A DNA stretch of 64,000 nt from Litoreibacter janthinus (GCF_900111945.1 NZ_FOYO01000002.1:23202-87201), one strand, 5' to 3'; counted from the stretch's first letter, positions 54,702 to 63,717 are shown. Made by a program: numbers and translations. The notes: generated from the letters alone by a model not told the origin.

Positions 54702-55358
54702 ATGCAGCTGATCAACTCGCGTCGGTATTCAGGCACAACTCCTGTACCGTTCAATATCGCCCCTAAACGAATGGTCGATCTTGGTCTTGGCCTGACCATG
54801 TCACTGCTTCTTGCGCCAGTGCTGCTGTTGGTGGCGTTGGTGCTCTGCTTGCAAGGTGGGGCGGTGATCTATGGTCATCGCCGCGTAGGGCATCACGGGC
54901 GCGAGTTCACCGTTTGGAAGTTTCGCACCATGGTTTGCGAGGCAGATCAGAAATTGCCTCAGCTATTGGAGGGCTGCCCTCGAACGCGAAGGGCATGGGT
55001 GAACAACCGAAAACTAGACAATGACCCTCGCATCACGCGGGTCGGTCGGCTTCTTAGACGCACGAGTCTCGACGAGCTTCCCCAGCTTTGGAATGTCCTT
55101 TGTGGAGAAATGAGTTTGGTCGGGCCACGTCCGGTGCCTCGTGATGAACTCAGTGAGAAATACGGTCTCACTGCAAGGGCATATGAAACAGTCAAGCCCG
55201 GGATGACGGGGCTATGGCAGGTGTCAGGTCGCAACAGCCTGACTTATGCTGAACGTGTCGCATTAGATCAGCGCTATATTCTAACGCGAACCGCATGGCT
55301 GGATGCGAAAATACTGTGGCGTACGCTCTGGACTGTTTTCCGCTGCAACGGCTCCTGA
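54702..55358 (+). CDS. Undecaprenyl-phosphate sugar-phosphate transferase (ExoY/WcaJ type)
   Basis: A 218-residue membrane-associated bacterial sugar transferase. One hydrophobic segment (about residues 26-52) is followed by the catalytic domain: GRRVGHHGREFTVWKFRTM in part, NDPRITRVGRLLRRTSLDELPQ, and MSLVGPRPVPRDE, PGMTGLWQVSGRN. These are diagnostic. It would place the first sugar-1-phosphate on the lipid carrier and so start repeat-unit assembly. Short single-helix form as in ExoY/WcaJ C-terminal regions. I chose ATG 54702 with GGGAG 7 nt upstream; the GTG at 54672 is an alternative. Confidence 0.9.
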   Translation: MQLINSRRYSGTTPVPFNIAPKRMVDLGLGLTMSLLLAPVLLLVALVLCLQGGAVIYGHRRVGHHGREFTVWKFRTMVCEADQKLPQLLEGCPRTRRAWVNNRKLDNDPRITRVGRLLRRTSLDELPQLWNVLCGEMSLVGPRPVPRDELSEKYGLTARAYETVKPGMTGLWQVSGRNSLTYAERVALDQRYILTRTAWLDAKILWRTLWTVFRCNGS

Positions 55359-55462
55359 TCGGACAACAAAAGCGACGTGTAATCGATGTTATGTAACTAA
55401 AAATCACATGTTCGCAGAAGGCACTGCAATCAGCCAAAGCAAATCAGGTCGCAAAACAGGTT

Positions 55463-56575
55463 CTAGTTGCCTAGCTGATTTGCCACGCCAAATGCTCCGC
55501 CGATAAGCCCGAAGACCGTACGCACGTTGTTCACAGGGCTTTCAGTCGCGTAGACAACGTCTTTCGCGTTGATCTTGAAATTGCGAGCGCTGAACAATCC
55601 ATCCGCGCTGGCCAAGTCCATAGTGAACACAACGCGCTGATTGGATGGTCCGGAAATGCTGTCAGCTCTGACGGCGCGCGCGCCATATTCGCGCAGAACC
55701 AGAATGCCTTGGGGGTTCGCGCGATTGTCGTTCAAACCACCCATCAAGGTCACGGCCTCAAGTGCAGATACATAAGACTTGGGGAACGTAATCAGCTCTT
55801 CTTTTCCTGATGCGCCAAGAGCGAGGAAGTAGCTTTCGTCTTCTACAACAACGATCTTGTCGCCGCTGTGCAACGTCGTGTCGAGCGCAGGCGATTTCAA
55901 CAGCTTATCCAAGCTGATCGCATATGTCGAATTGCCCCTCAAAAGACGGATCTGCGGATTCTTGAAACTGTCTTTCGCTCCACCACCTAATGCCAAAGCG
56001 GATAGCACGGTCATATCGCGCTCTTCGAGCGGATAGGCGCCCGGACTGTTGATGCCAGAAACAAGATTAACAGAGTGACGTTTGCCGGCCTCTGATGTCA
56101 GCTGAACCTGCGCCGATGGGGACACTGCCAGAAGCGCGTCCTGGATTTTCTCCCGTGCGCCGGCTTCTGTCATGCCGCCGATATTGACCGATCCGACATA
56201 AGGGACAAATACCGCACCATTGGTGGAAACGCGTGTCGCCTGCAACTGCGTGACCTTGGCCTGTGGCGCTGTCAGCAGAGAGTTCTCGTTGTTGTCCCAA
56301 ACGGCGATATTGACGGTATCCCCTGCAAGGATCACACGGCCAATCGGGCCTTTGCGTTTGCCAACCCAGCTATACGACGTCACGCCGCCGGTGTTCGGCC
56401 ATTTGCTGAAACGCGGAAGCAGGTCCTTGGTGACCGGATATACCGCGATATTGGGCTCTTCTGACTTGGATTGTTTGACGATCTCGCTCTGGAGCGCGGC
56501 GCCGCGTGGCAAGGCACAACCCGAAACAGAGAGTGCAACGGCCAAAAGCAAGTGGCAGCTAATTTTATAAACCAT
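55463..56575 (-). CDS. Outer-membrane polysaccharide export lipoprotein (Wza/KpsD type)
   Basis: A 370-residue lipoprotein with the lipobox LSVSGC (Cys about residue 20). It has a Poly_export domain (ILAGDTVNIAVWDNNEN, then GAVFVPYVGSVNIGGMTEAGAREKI) and at least two SLBB-type segments (VNLVSGINSPGAYPLEERDM and the block with GKEELITFPKSYVSALEAV). It would form the outer-membrane channel of the export system. Only one such gene is in the window against two KpsM/E/T sets, so both sets may share it. It ends 104 bases after the sugar transferase, on the opposite strand, and lies downstream of kpsM set B on the same strand (184-base gap). Confidence 0.9.
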   Translation of the reverse strand: MVYKISCHLLLAVALSVSGCALPRGAALQSEIVKQSKSEEPNIAVYPVTKDLLPRFSKWPNTGGVTSYSWVGKRKGPIGRVILAGDTVNIAVWDNNENSLLTAPQAKVTQLQATRVSTNGAVFVPYVGSVNIGGMTEAGAREKIQDALLAVSPSAQVQLTSEAGKRHSVNLVSGINSPGAYPLEERDMTVLSALALGGGAKDSFKNPQIRLLRGNSTYAISLDKLLKSPALDTTLHSGDKIVVVEDESYFLALGASGKEELITFPKSYVSALEAVTLMGGLNDNRANPQGILVLREYGARAVRADSISGPSNQRVVFTMDLASADGLFSARNFKINAKDVVYATESPVNNVRTVFGLIGGAFGVANQLGN

Positions 56576-56759
56576 TTTTGTCCCTCAGCGGCAGACACAA
56601 GACCGATTGCAGATACGGTTAATTGCTGGCGCTTACAGACCACAAATAGCGGTGCGGGGTCAATTCATAACAAGATATTCTTTGTGCGAGAGAGCCATGA
56701 AATGGCGAAGAATCAACAATCTCGCGGATATCCGCCGCCAGCCTATGACGAATAGCAGG

Positions 56760-57599
56760 TCAGTTGTTGATGATGAACTTGTTAGACGTCCGTAGATTCA
56801 CCAAGCCAATTGTCATCAAAACCAGCGAAAGCATGATGACATAGAGCCACGAAATATATGCGCCCTCGTATTCTGGATAGAATCCGACCCGAAGCGATCC
56901 GATGATATGGATCAGCGGATTCCACCACAAAACCGCCTGAAAATCACTGGGCAAGGTGTCGTAAAGATAGAAGATCGCAGAGATGAAGAACATCGGCCGC
57001 GTTAGGATCTTCCAGATGCTGCGCCAAGACGGAAAGATCTCGAACAAAGTGGCATTCATCAGACCGACCGACGCCCCGAGCACCAAAGCCATCCCAAGCG
57101 CCATAAAGACGTGCGGAAAACTAGCGACGGAATTCACACCGGAATAGATCAATAGGCCGGAGAATACGATCAGCGCGACTGTAAATTCTGTCAGCGCGAT
57201 CAGGGTGAACCGCCCAAGGACAACGTCGGTATGAGTGACCGCCGGATAGAACAAAAGCGCCTTGTTTTGCGCGATGCTCGTAGAAATTTTGGATTGGGCA
57301 CTATTATACATGCCGAACGGGAGATAGCCGGTCGCATAGAACAGCGGGAAACTATCCCCAAGCGGCGGCTGCTTGAAAATGATCGAGAAGGCCAGCGTGA
57401 ACACGACGATGATGCCGATCGGCTCTAACACAGCCCAAAGATATCCCAAGGATGATCGACCGAATGTCGTCGAGACCTCACGCATCAACAGGGCGGCTAT
57501 GACGCGTACCGTTTGAAACGGCACCCGTCTACGAGCCACCGCCATGGCTGGCTCGGGGTGCTGATTTGCGGAAGGGCCTTGATCAGGAGTATCAGTCAT
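56760..57599 (-). CDS. kpsM: Polysaccharide ABC-2 export permease (set B)
   Basis: A 279-residue KpsM/Wzm-family permease with about six membrane segments, longer than set A by a 30-residue cytoplasmic N terminus. Seen: VSTTFGRSSLGYLWAVLEPIG and FEIFPSWRSIWKILTRPMFF. Compared with set A, the shared blocks (GxSLGYxWAxLEPI; PPLGDSFPLFYATGYLPF against PPLGNSFAMFYASGYLAF) show clear paralogy but much divergence. It is divergent from kpsE set B across 128 bases. Confidence 0.88.
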   Translation of the reverse strand: MTDTPDQGPSANQHPEPAMAVARRRVPFQTVRVIAALLMREVSTTFGRSSLGYLWAVLEPIGIIVVFTLAFSIIFKQPPLGDSFPLFYATGYLPFGMYNSAQSKISTSIAQNKALLFYPAVTHTDVVLGRFTLIALTEFTVALIVFSGLLIYSGVNSVASFPHVFMALGMALVLGASVGLMNATLFEIFPSWRSIWKILTRPMFFISAIFYLYDTLPSDFQAVLWWNPLIHIIGSLRVGFYPEYEGAYISWLYVIMLSLVLMTIGLVNLRTSNKFIINN

Positions 57600-57727
57600 G
57601 CGCCGATGATTGCCTCAAGGAGCGTATTGGTTTGAAACGAGTCGTAGCTACGTATAGAACATTTCAAAGAAAAACAAACCTCTCGTCCCCGTGCGGCCAG
57701 CGTTCAGAGAAACTAGGATCTACGTAA

Positions 57728-58897
57728 ATGACAGTTACTCCTGCGGTCACGAAAACGCCCCCTGTCCACCCCGTTAAGGTCCCTCGCCCCGCCGGCAACG
57801 CCAAACTTCGCAGCCGCCACAGGTTCTTGGTGGCATCGTTCATTGCAATGGTGCTGATTCCGGTTTGCCTGATCGTGGGCTACCTGTTCTTGCGTGCAAC
57901 TGATCAGTATGTGTCGGAAATGTCGTTCTCGATCCGGTCCGAAGAGTTCGTAAACCCGCTCGACGCCTTGGCAGGGCTCGGCCAATTGTCGACAGGGACA
58001 ACGTCCGACGCGGATATTGTCTATGAGTTTATTGGAAGCCAGAAGATTGTCCGCTCTATCGATAGTCAGATCAACCTGCGCAAAATCTATTCAAGCGCGG
58101 AAGGCGATCCTGTCTTTACGATTTCGCCCGACGTCTCGACCGAGGGGCTTGTGGCTCATTGGCGTTGGATGGTGCAGGCCAGTTACGACAAAGGCAGCGG
58201 CCTGATCCACGTCGCCTCATTTGCTTTCGATCCAAATTCTGCCGAGACGATAAACAACGCCATTCTGACGGAGTCGCAGCGTCTGGTCGACAAGCTGAGT
58301 TTGCTCGCCCGTGACGACGCCACCAAATACGCCGAAGCTGATCTTGACGATGCGCGCGCGCGTCTGAAAACAGCGCGGCAGAACCTGAGCCGCTTCCGCG
58401 CGGAATCGCAAATTATTGACCCGACTATCGACGTGCAAAGCCAAGGCGGTGTAAGCGCGGCCCTGCAACAACAGCTTGCCGAAGCCTTGATTGACCTCGA
58501 CCTTTTGGAAGGCAGCACCTCGAATGCAAATGACCCGCGGGTGGAGCAAGCCGTGCGCCGGATCAACGCCATCGAGAAGAGGCTGGAGGGGGAACGCGAA
58601 AACCTATCCTCCGGCGTTGATCGCGGCATGGTGACGATTGTCGGGGATTACGAAGCTCTCATCGTAGAACGTGAGTTCGCCGAGCAGGCCTTTCTGTCAG
58701 CCGCCGCCTCCTATGACAGCGCGAAGGCGGAAGCGAAGCGGCGCACCAAGTATCTTGCCGTTCATATCGAGCCAACCATCGCCGACACGTCCCTTTACCC
58801 AAGAAAACCGCTTATTATTGCGGTATCTGCCGCGTTGCTGACCTTGATCTGGGCAGTGTTTATGATGGTCGCATATTCCGTGCGCGACCGCCGCTAA
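57728..58897 (+). CDS. kpsE: Capsule export inner-membrane co-polymerase-type protein (set B)
   Basis: A 389-residue KpsE/CtrB-type protein, paralogous to the set A protein. A basic and Pro-rich N terminus precedes a membrane helix (about residues 35-57, FIAMVLIPVCLIVGYLFLR), a periplasmic domain starting ATDQYVSEMSFSIRSEE, coiled-coil segments (about 190-320) and a C-terminal helix (LIIAVSAALLTLIWAVFMMV) ending YSVRDRR. Set A ends YYSVRDRRPV, so the C-terminal signature is shared. It precedes kpsT by 5 nt. Confidence 0.87.
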   Translation: MTVTPAVTKTPPVHPVKVPRPAGNAKLRSRHRFLVASFIAMVLIPVCLIVGYLFLRATDQYVSEMSFSIRSEEFVNPLDALAGLGQLSTGTTSDADIVYEFIGSQKIVRSIDSQINLRKIYSSAEGDPVFTISPDVSTEGLVAHWRWMVQASYDKGSGLIHVASFAFDPNSAETINNAILTESQRLVDKLSLLARDDATKYAEADLDDARARLKTARQNLSRFRAESQIIDPTIDVQSQGGVSAALQQQLAEALIDLDLLEGSTSNANDPRVEQAVRRINAIEKRLEGERENLSSGVDRGMVTIVGDYEALIVEREFAEQAFLSAAASYDSAKAEAKRRTKYLAVHIEPTIADTSLYPRKPLIIAVSAALLTLIWAVFMMVAYSVRDRR

Positions 58898-58902
58898 CTG
58901 CG

Positions 58903-59568
58903 ATGATCACTCTGAATCATCTGACCAAGAGCTTTCGTGTCGGCTCTGGTCGTAAGTTCATAGCTAAGGATATCAGCGCGGTTTTCCCTGATCGCACCTC
59001 AGTCGCCCTTCTGGGGCGAAACGGTGCGGGCAAATCGACGCTGTTGAAGATTATTGGCGGAACCATGCGGCCGGATCGCGGCACGGTCGACAGCAGTGGT
59101 GCTGTGTCATGGCAGATCGGCTTTGCTGGTAGCTTCCACCCGGACCTAACCGGTGCGCAAAACACCCGCTTCATTGCGCGGGTGTATGGGATCGACACCA
59201 ACAGTCTGGAAGACTACGTGCTCGATTTCTCCGAGCTTGGCGCAAGTTTCAAAATGCCCGTTCGGACCTATAGTTCGGGGATGCGAGCGCGACTGGCCTT
59301 TGGCGTGTCTATGGGAATTCCGTTTTCCTATTACCTCATCGATGAGGTCACCTCCGTTGGAGACGCGTCGTTCAAGGAGAAATGCCGCGCCGTCCTCGAA
59401 GACCGGCTCGACCGAGCAGGCTCAATCGTGGTCTCTCATAGTGAGAGCACCCTGAAATCTATCTGCTCTGCAGGCGCCGTGCTGGAGGGCGGGCGGCTCT
59501 TCTATTACGAGAGCGTTGACGACGCGATCGCCCACCACAACGAAAACATGGCAAAGCCGCACCCTTGA
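58903..59568 (+). CDS. kpsT: Polysaccharide ABC-2 export ATPase (set B)
   Basis: A 221-residue KpsT/Wzt-family ATPase. Seen: Walker A GRNGAGKSTLLKIIGG, GFAGSFHPDLTGAQNTRFIARV, signature YSSGMRARLAFGVSMG and Walker B YYLIDEVTSVGD. It is close in shape to set A (GFQGSFHPDLSGLENTRFVA). No carbohydrate-binding extension. It overlaps the next glycosyltransferase by 4 nt (TTGA). Confidence 0.9.
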   Translation: MITLNHLTKSFRVGSGRKFIAKDISAVFPDRTSVALLGRNGAGKSTLLKIIGGTMRPDRGTVDSSGAVSWQIGFAGSFHPDLTGAQNTRFIARVYGIDTNSLEDYVLDFSELGASFKMPVRTYSSGMRARLAFGVSMGIPFSYYLIDEVTSVGDASFKEKCRAVLEDRLDRAGSIVVSHSESTLKSICSAGAVLEGGRLFYYESVDDAIAHHNENMAKPHP

Positions 59569-60755
59569 GCATCAATACGGAAAACAAGCGCGATCCAGCG
59601 TCAGGGCGCATTGACATCTTGCACCTGACCTCTGCCCATCCGGTTTCCGACACCCGCATTTTTGTCAAAGAAGCCCGCGCCTTGGCCGATGCAGGGTATC
59701 GTGTGGCGGTTGCAGGGCCCGGCGACATCACCGGCCATCAGACCAAAGATCACGTTCAAGTCTTTACCTTGGCGCGCCCCAAAGGCCGCCTCGCTCGCTT
59801 TACCAGTTTTGCCCGCTCGCTTTACCGATTCAGCGTCGATATGAGCCCGCGGGTGGTTCATATTCACGACCCAGACCTGCTGCTGCTTGCATGGTTCCTC
59901 AAGCGACATGGGATCAAAACCGTCTATGACGTGCACGAAGAATTCCCCAAGGCAATCCTGTCCCGTGCTTGGCTGGGGCCGCTGATCATCCGCCGCGTGG
60001 CGGCGCAACTGGTCGATAGGCTGGAGCGATCCGCCGCCGGCTGGCTGGATGGTATCGTGCTTGCGGACAAACAGCTTGCCGACAGGTTTCCACAAGACCG
60101 CAGCGTTGTCACCCGCAACTATCTGGATATGTCGGAATGGCCGACCACGTTGCCCGCACCCAAAGAAATCACGCCGCCCTTGCGGTGCATCTATGTTGGC
60201 GACATCAGCGAAGCACGTGGCCTGACACGCATGTGTGACGCAATTCACGAGGCAAATGAGGCAGGCATCGAAGCGACACTGGAATTGGTCGGGCGCATCA
60301 GTGATACGCAGCGCGACACCATCTCCAACCACCCCTCCGCCCGCCACATCATCCAGCACGGCTGGGGCACGCGATCTGAAGTGGCGAGCAAACTCGCAAC
60401 CTCAGACATTGCCTTTTGCCTTCTGGAGCCCACGCCCGCCTACCGCGAGGCACTTCCCGTCAAGGTGTTAGAATACATCGTGTCCGGCCTGCAGGTCATT
60501 GCCACCGACCTGCCCCGCTTGCGCAGCGAAACGCTGCTGAATGGCGCTATACATTTCGTGCCATGGGACGCCCCCAAAGGCGCTTTGGGCGCGGCCATTG
60601 GCAAAGCCAAAACGACGGACCGCGCGAGACAGGAGCAGCTGCAACAGGTTGTCATCGACCACTACAACTGGGCCAACGAGGCCGCGCGCTTGAATGACTT
60701 CTATGACAGGCTGTTGAGCGATAAGGCTTCTAAAGAGGCTGATTCAAACGAATGA
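59565..60755 (+). CDS. GT4-family glycosyltransferase
   Basis: A 396-residue GT-B enzyme. Seen: the N-terminal domain HLTSAHPVSDTRIFVKEARAL with VHIHDPDLLLLAW, and the C-terminal donor domain IYVGDISEARGLTRM, then PTPAYREALPVKVLEYIVSGL. It adds a sugar from a nucleotide donor; which sugar is not clear. The start TTG at 59565 overlaps the kpsT stop. Its last 26 bases overlap the convergent PIG-L gene. Confidence 0.85.
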   Translation: MSINTENKRDPASGRIDILHLTSAHPVSDTRIFVKEARALADAGYRVAVAGPGDITGHQTKDHVQVFTLARPKGRLARFTSFARSLYRFSVDMSPRVVHIHDPDLLLLAWFLKRHGIKTVYDVHEEFPKAILSRAWLGPLIIRRVAAQLVDRLERSAAGWLDGIVLADKQLADRFPQDRSVVTRNYLDMSEWPTTLPAPKEITPPLRCIYVGDISEARGLTRMCDAIHEANEAGIEATLELVGRISDTQRDTISNHPSARHIIQHGWGTRSEVASKLATSDIAFCLLEPTPAYREALPVKVLEYIVSGLQVIATDLPRLRSETLLNGAIHFVPWDAPKGALGAAIGKAKTTDRARQEQLQQVVIDHYNWANEAARLNDFYDRLLSDKASKEADSNE

Positions 60756-61389
60756 CCTCGAATGCCTCGGACATGGCCATCCCCGAGGTCAGACCATTGG
60801 ATTTGAGAATGGTTCGAACTGCATCTCCTTGGAAATACTGCCTGTGGGACTGGCTCACGTAGCACTCTAGCCCCGCCATTTTCGTGTCGTACTGGGATTC
60901 CGATATTTCTACATGGCAGTTGTGAATGGCGTGGCTGATGTTCCATGGCAGCAGGTACCCCAGAAGCGTTTTACGCTTGAACGCTCGCTCTGATTCCTGT
61001 GCTAGGGTCAGGTGGTCCTGATGGCGGTCCTGCAACGACGGGCAAAAGACAAGATCAGGCTGAGTTGCGCGCCCCTCCTTCACCAGTAGTTCCAAAATTT
61101 CCTGACGGTACTGCGGAAACAGACGCACAGGGATGTCGAAGATCTCTAGGTTCTCTTGTGGGATGCCCAAGGCTTTTGCTGCGGCTTTCTGCTCATGAAT
61201 CAGCGTGTCTTTTTCCAAGCCCTCAGGCAAAGATTGCCACGCGTTACAGAATACAAGCCAGCGAATTTCGTACCCCGCTTCGATCAATCGAGCGATCGTC
61301 CCGCCCATGCCGATTTCGCAATCATCGGTGTGTGCGGACAGCAAAAGTGCTTTTCGACCGATTCCGGCGCCTTTTGAAAATAGCGACAT
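60730..61389 (-). CDS. PIG-L-family N-deacetylase
   Basis: A 219-residue deacetylase of the PIG-L/LmbE superfamily. The zinc motif AHTDDCEIGMGGT (usual AHPDDxxxGxGG) lies at about residue 19 and supplies His-Asp-Asp. The third metal His is probably in CPSLQDRHQDHLTL (usual HPDH). Family members remove acetyl groups from GlcNAc-containing lipids or sugars. It starts 9 nt after the stop of an LpxD-like N-acyltransferase gene on the same strand, which suggests deacetylation followed by N-acylation of one amino sugar. Confidence 0.87.
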   Translation of the reverse strand: MSLFSKGAGIGRKALLLSAHTDDCEIGMGGTIARLIEAGYEIRWLVFCNAWQSLPEGLEKDTLIHEQKAAAKALGIPQENLEIFDIPVRLFPQYRQEILELLVKEGRATQPDLVFCPSLQDRHQDHLTLAQESERAFKRKTLLGYLLPWNISHAIHNCHVEISESQYDTKMAGLECYVSQSHRQYFQGDAVRTILKSNGLTSGMAMSEAFEVIRLNQPL

Positions 61390-61398
61390 CTTCGCCTC

Positions 61399-62319
61399 CT
61401 ACTCGGGGTAGCGCGCTTTCAAAACACGCGCGGGTGATCCGATAAGGACCACATTCTCGGGACATGACTTAGTGACAACCGCACCAAGTCCCACAAGACT
61501 TCTGTTACCAATCACAGCTTGGTTCATGATGGAACTGTTTGGGCCGATCCAGCAGTCCTCTCCAATTTTTACACTACCGCTGACCTCTGCGCAGGCGATA
61601 ATCAAACTACGCGCACCCACTTGCACGTTGTGCGCCAGGAAAACGTGATCATCAATCACAACGCCTTTCGAGATGTAGGTCGGGTTCAACGTGCCACCCG
61701 CCACCGTCGTGAGGCACCCGATTGTGACGTCATCTTCCAGCACTACGCCACCGATATGGGGCAGCTGGAAGTTGGAGCCATCAGTATCAATCTCGATGCC
61801 AAATCCCGGCTGGCCCAAAGCTGACCCTGCGCGAATGATGCAGTTTTTCCCGATGACGACGTTGTTATCGAGAACGACATTCGGGCCAATAACCGTCCCG
61901 TCACCGATGCTGCAATTCGGCCCGATCACAGAGTTCGGGCCAAGAGTAACCCCCGCCCCTATCGTCGAACTCGCGTGCACGACCGCACTGGGATGTACAC
62001 CACTGTCAGCGGGTGGAAGGAAAAACTTCGAAACCAGTTTGCCAAATGCGAGGCGCGGATTTGACACCCGCGCAACGACAGTCTTCACTTCAATGCCGTC
62101 AGGAATCTGGGCGGCCTCATGACAGACCAAAACAGATGTCGGGGTTGCCAAGCATGTCTCCGCAATTTCACGTCCGGTGAAAAAAGTCACTGTGCCAGCG
62201 GCAAACCGATCCAGCGAAACCGGCTTTTCCAATGAAAAATCAGAGTCCGGTCCAACAATCGTTGCCGAAAATTCATCCGACAATAACTTTAGAACTGCTT
62301 TGGCGTCGACTTTGGTCAT
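61399..62319 (-). CDS. LpxD-like sugar N-acyltransferase
   Basis: A 306-residue hexapeptide-repeat acyltransferase resembling LpxD. An N-terminal LpxD-type domain (about residues 30-100: VSLDRFAAGTVTFFTGRE) is followed by a long left-handed beta-helix (GPNSVIGPNCSIGDGTVIGP). The catalytic-His context DDHVFLAHNVQVG matches the IAHNV motif of LpxD. Shorter than LpxD (about 340) and not in an lpx/fab cluster, so it probably acts in the polysaccharide pathway on an aminosugar rather than in lipid A synthesis. I chose ATG 62319, after a GGGGGC-type site; the open frame continues upstream only as overlap with the next gene. Confidence 0.8.
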   Translation of the reverse strand: MTKVDAKAVLKLLSDEFSATIVGPDSDFSLEKPVSLDRFAAGTVTFFTGREIAETCLATPTSVLVCHEAAQIPDGIEVKTVVARVSNPRLAFGKLVSKFFLPPADSGVHPSAVVHASSTIGAGVTLGPNSVIGPNCSIGDGTVIGPNVVLDNNVVIGKNCIIRAGSALGQPGFGIEIDTDGSNFQLPHIGGVVLEDDVTIGCLTTVAGGTLNPTYISKGVVIDDHVFLAHNVQVGARSLIIACAEVSGSVKIGEDCWIGPNSSIMNQAVIGNRSLVGLGAVVTKSCPENVVLIGSPARVLKARYPE

Positions 62320-62347
62320 ACAGTTTTGCCCCCCTAGGCTATGTAGG

Positions 62348-63421
62348 TCAAAGTGATTTATAAGCTTCGAGGAGCTTTTTCTCCTGCGCTTCCCAGCAGA
62401 ATTTTTCGACCAGGGCTTCGTGCCGTTCCGGGCTGCGAATGTAGGTGTCATAATTCAGTGCCACCTCAAGGAACGCCGCAGCAAGTTCGTCGGTGTTGTC
62501 GGCCTCGTAAGATACGCCTAGCTGATTGTCAGCAATCAGCTTCTTCTTTTCAACCAAGTCGGCAGCCACAATCGGACGTCCGGCTAGAATCGCCTCAAAG
62601 AGCTTGTTCGGCATCCCAAATTCGTAAGACAGAACCAGTGGAATCCCCGGTGAAATGCAGGCATGCGCTGTCTTGATGTAATCCACGATCCCATTCGGAG
62701 CGATCGGCGGGACAAAGTGAAGGCCGATATTCTCGCCGTATTTCCTGTGCAACGCTTCGATCCGGTTGACCACTGCAGGCACTCGGTTTCCGATCATCGC
62801 AAAATGGATACCACGAGGGTATTTTTCCATAAAATCAGCATTGTCCGCCGCTTTTGATAAGCCAATGACGGCCTGCTCCAGGCCACGGTTAAACGTCACG
62901 TTGCCCGTGTGGACGATCAAGAATGCACCATCCCGTATCATCAACTCGTCACGGATATCGCTGCGATCCAACGTCATCTGTCGCTCTAGGATCGGCCAGC
63001 TCTTCTTCCGCGGGCTATTGAATAGCACGATAGGACGAGCAATTTTGTAGGTCTTCTCAAGATACCCTGCGATCTTGTGCCCGACGGTGAAAATCACATC
63101 TGCCTTGGGCAGATACTTCTTCTCAAGATGCACCACCTGCATCTTACGCAGCCACGGCAGCGGCGGGTTGCGATGCGTCTCAAGTTCATGGCTATCAAAT
63201 ACAAGCTTGGCATTGCACGCCTCTGCGACCTTGGCCGCAAGCGGCAGTGAAATGCCGTCATGCGAATGAACGATGTCAGGCTGCCAGTCGGTCATTTCCT
63301 TCTGGAACACCATCCGCAACGATAGATCGCAAGAGACGGTGTGGAAAAGAAGACTAAACTTCTTGAACCTTGAATCCGCGGCGGAGTAGCCGAACCTCTG
63401 TATTCTGCTCAGTATACCCAT
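62348..63421 (-). CDS. GT4 glycosyltransferase, C-terminal portion of a split gene
   Basis: 357 residues with the later part of a GT-B fold. Visible are PDIVHSHDGISLPLAAKVAE, LVFDSHELETHRNP, then the donor domain IVHTGNVTFNRGLEQAVIGL and SYEFGMPNKLFEAILAGRPIV. The first Rossmann strand block is missing. It is encoded just upstream by the 98-residue frame at 63421-63717; the two touch as TAATG. Together they give about 455 residues, a normal length for this family. Two coupled subunits, or one enzyme broken by a frameshift, are both possible. Confidence 0.8.
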   Translation of the reverse strand: MGILSRIQRFGYSAADSRFKKFSLLFHTVSCDLSLRMVFQKEMTDWQPDIVHSHDGISLPLAAKVAEACNAKLVFDSHELETHRNPPLPWLRKMQVVHLEKKYLPKADVIFTVGHKIAGYLEKTYKIARPIVLFNSPRKKSWPILERQMTLDRSDIRDELMIRDGAFLIVHTGNVTFNRGLEQAVIGLSKAADNADFMEKYPRGIHFAMIGNRVPAVVNRIEALHRKYGENIGLHFVPPIAPNGIVDYIKTAHACISPGIPLVLSYEFGMPNKLFEAILAGRPIVAADLVEKKKLIADNQLGVSYEADNTDELAAAFLEVALNYDTYIRSPERHEALVEKFCWEAQEKKLLEAYKSL

Positions 63422-63717
63422 TATTCTTCATCTTCTTCGCGATAACGATTATTCAATCGGACAGTGTCTGTTGGCAACGGGGTTCCGAATAGCTTGTGCT
63501 TGATCAAGCCAACCACGTTCCACTCGCGCCGGACATAAGTCACGCCGTTAAACTCTTCTAAAACCGGCACCCTTGCGCCTGGTTTCCATGTGCAGAAAAC
63601 GCGGACTTCATATCCTGCGGCGGCAAGCGACTCTGCCTCTTTCACTACCCGATAGTCAGGATTGCACATATTGGGCACGACCATTGCCACCCGCTTCTTC
63701 GTTCTCGGTTCTACCAT
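63421..63717 (-). CDS. GT4 glycosyltransferase, N-terminal fragment of a split gene
   Basis: 98 residues that look like the first Rossmann unit of a GT4 enzyme: RVAMVVPNMCNPDYRVVKEAESLAAAGYEV in part, then a strand with VTYVRREWN. Ends RYREEDEE and a stop, over the Met of the next frame. The region before the stop is GAA-rich (a short GAA/GAT run), but changes in a triplet run would not restore the frame. In the second frame a TGA stands 7 bases upstream of its ATG, so any slippage joining the two would have to occur in a 9-base window. Confidence 0.75.
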   Translation of the reverse strand: MVEPRTKKRVAMVVPNMCNPDYRVVKEAESLAAAGYEVRVFCTWKPGARVPVLEEFNGVTYVRREWNVVGLIKHKLFGTPLPTDTVRLNNRYREEDEE

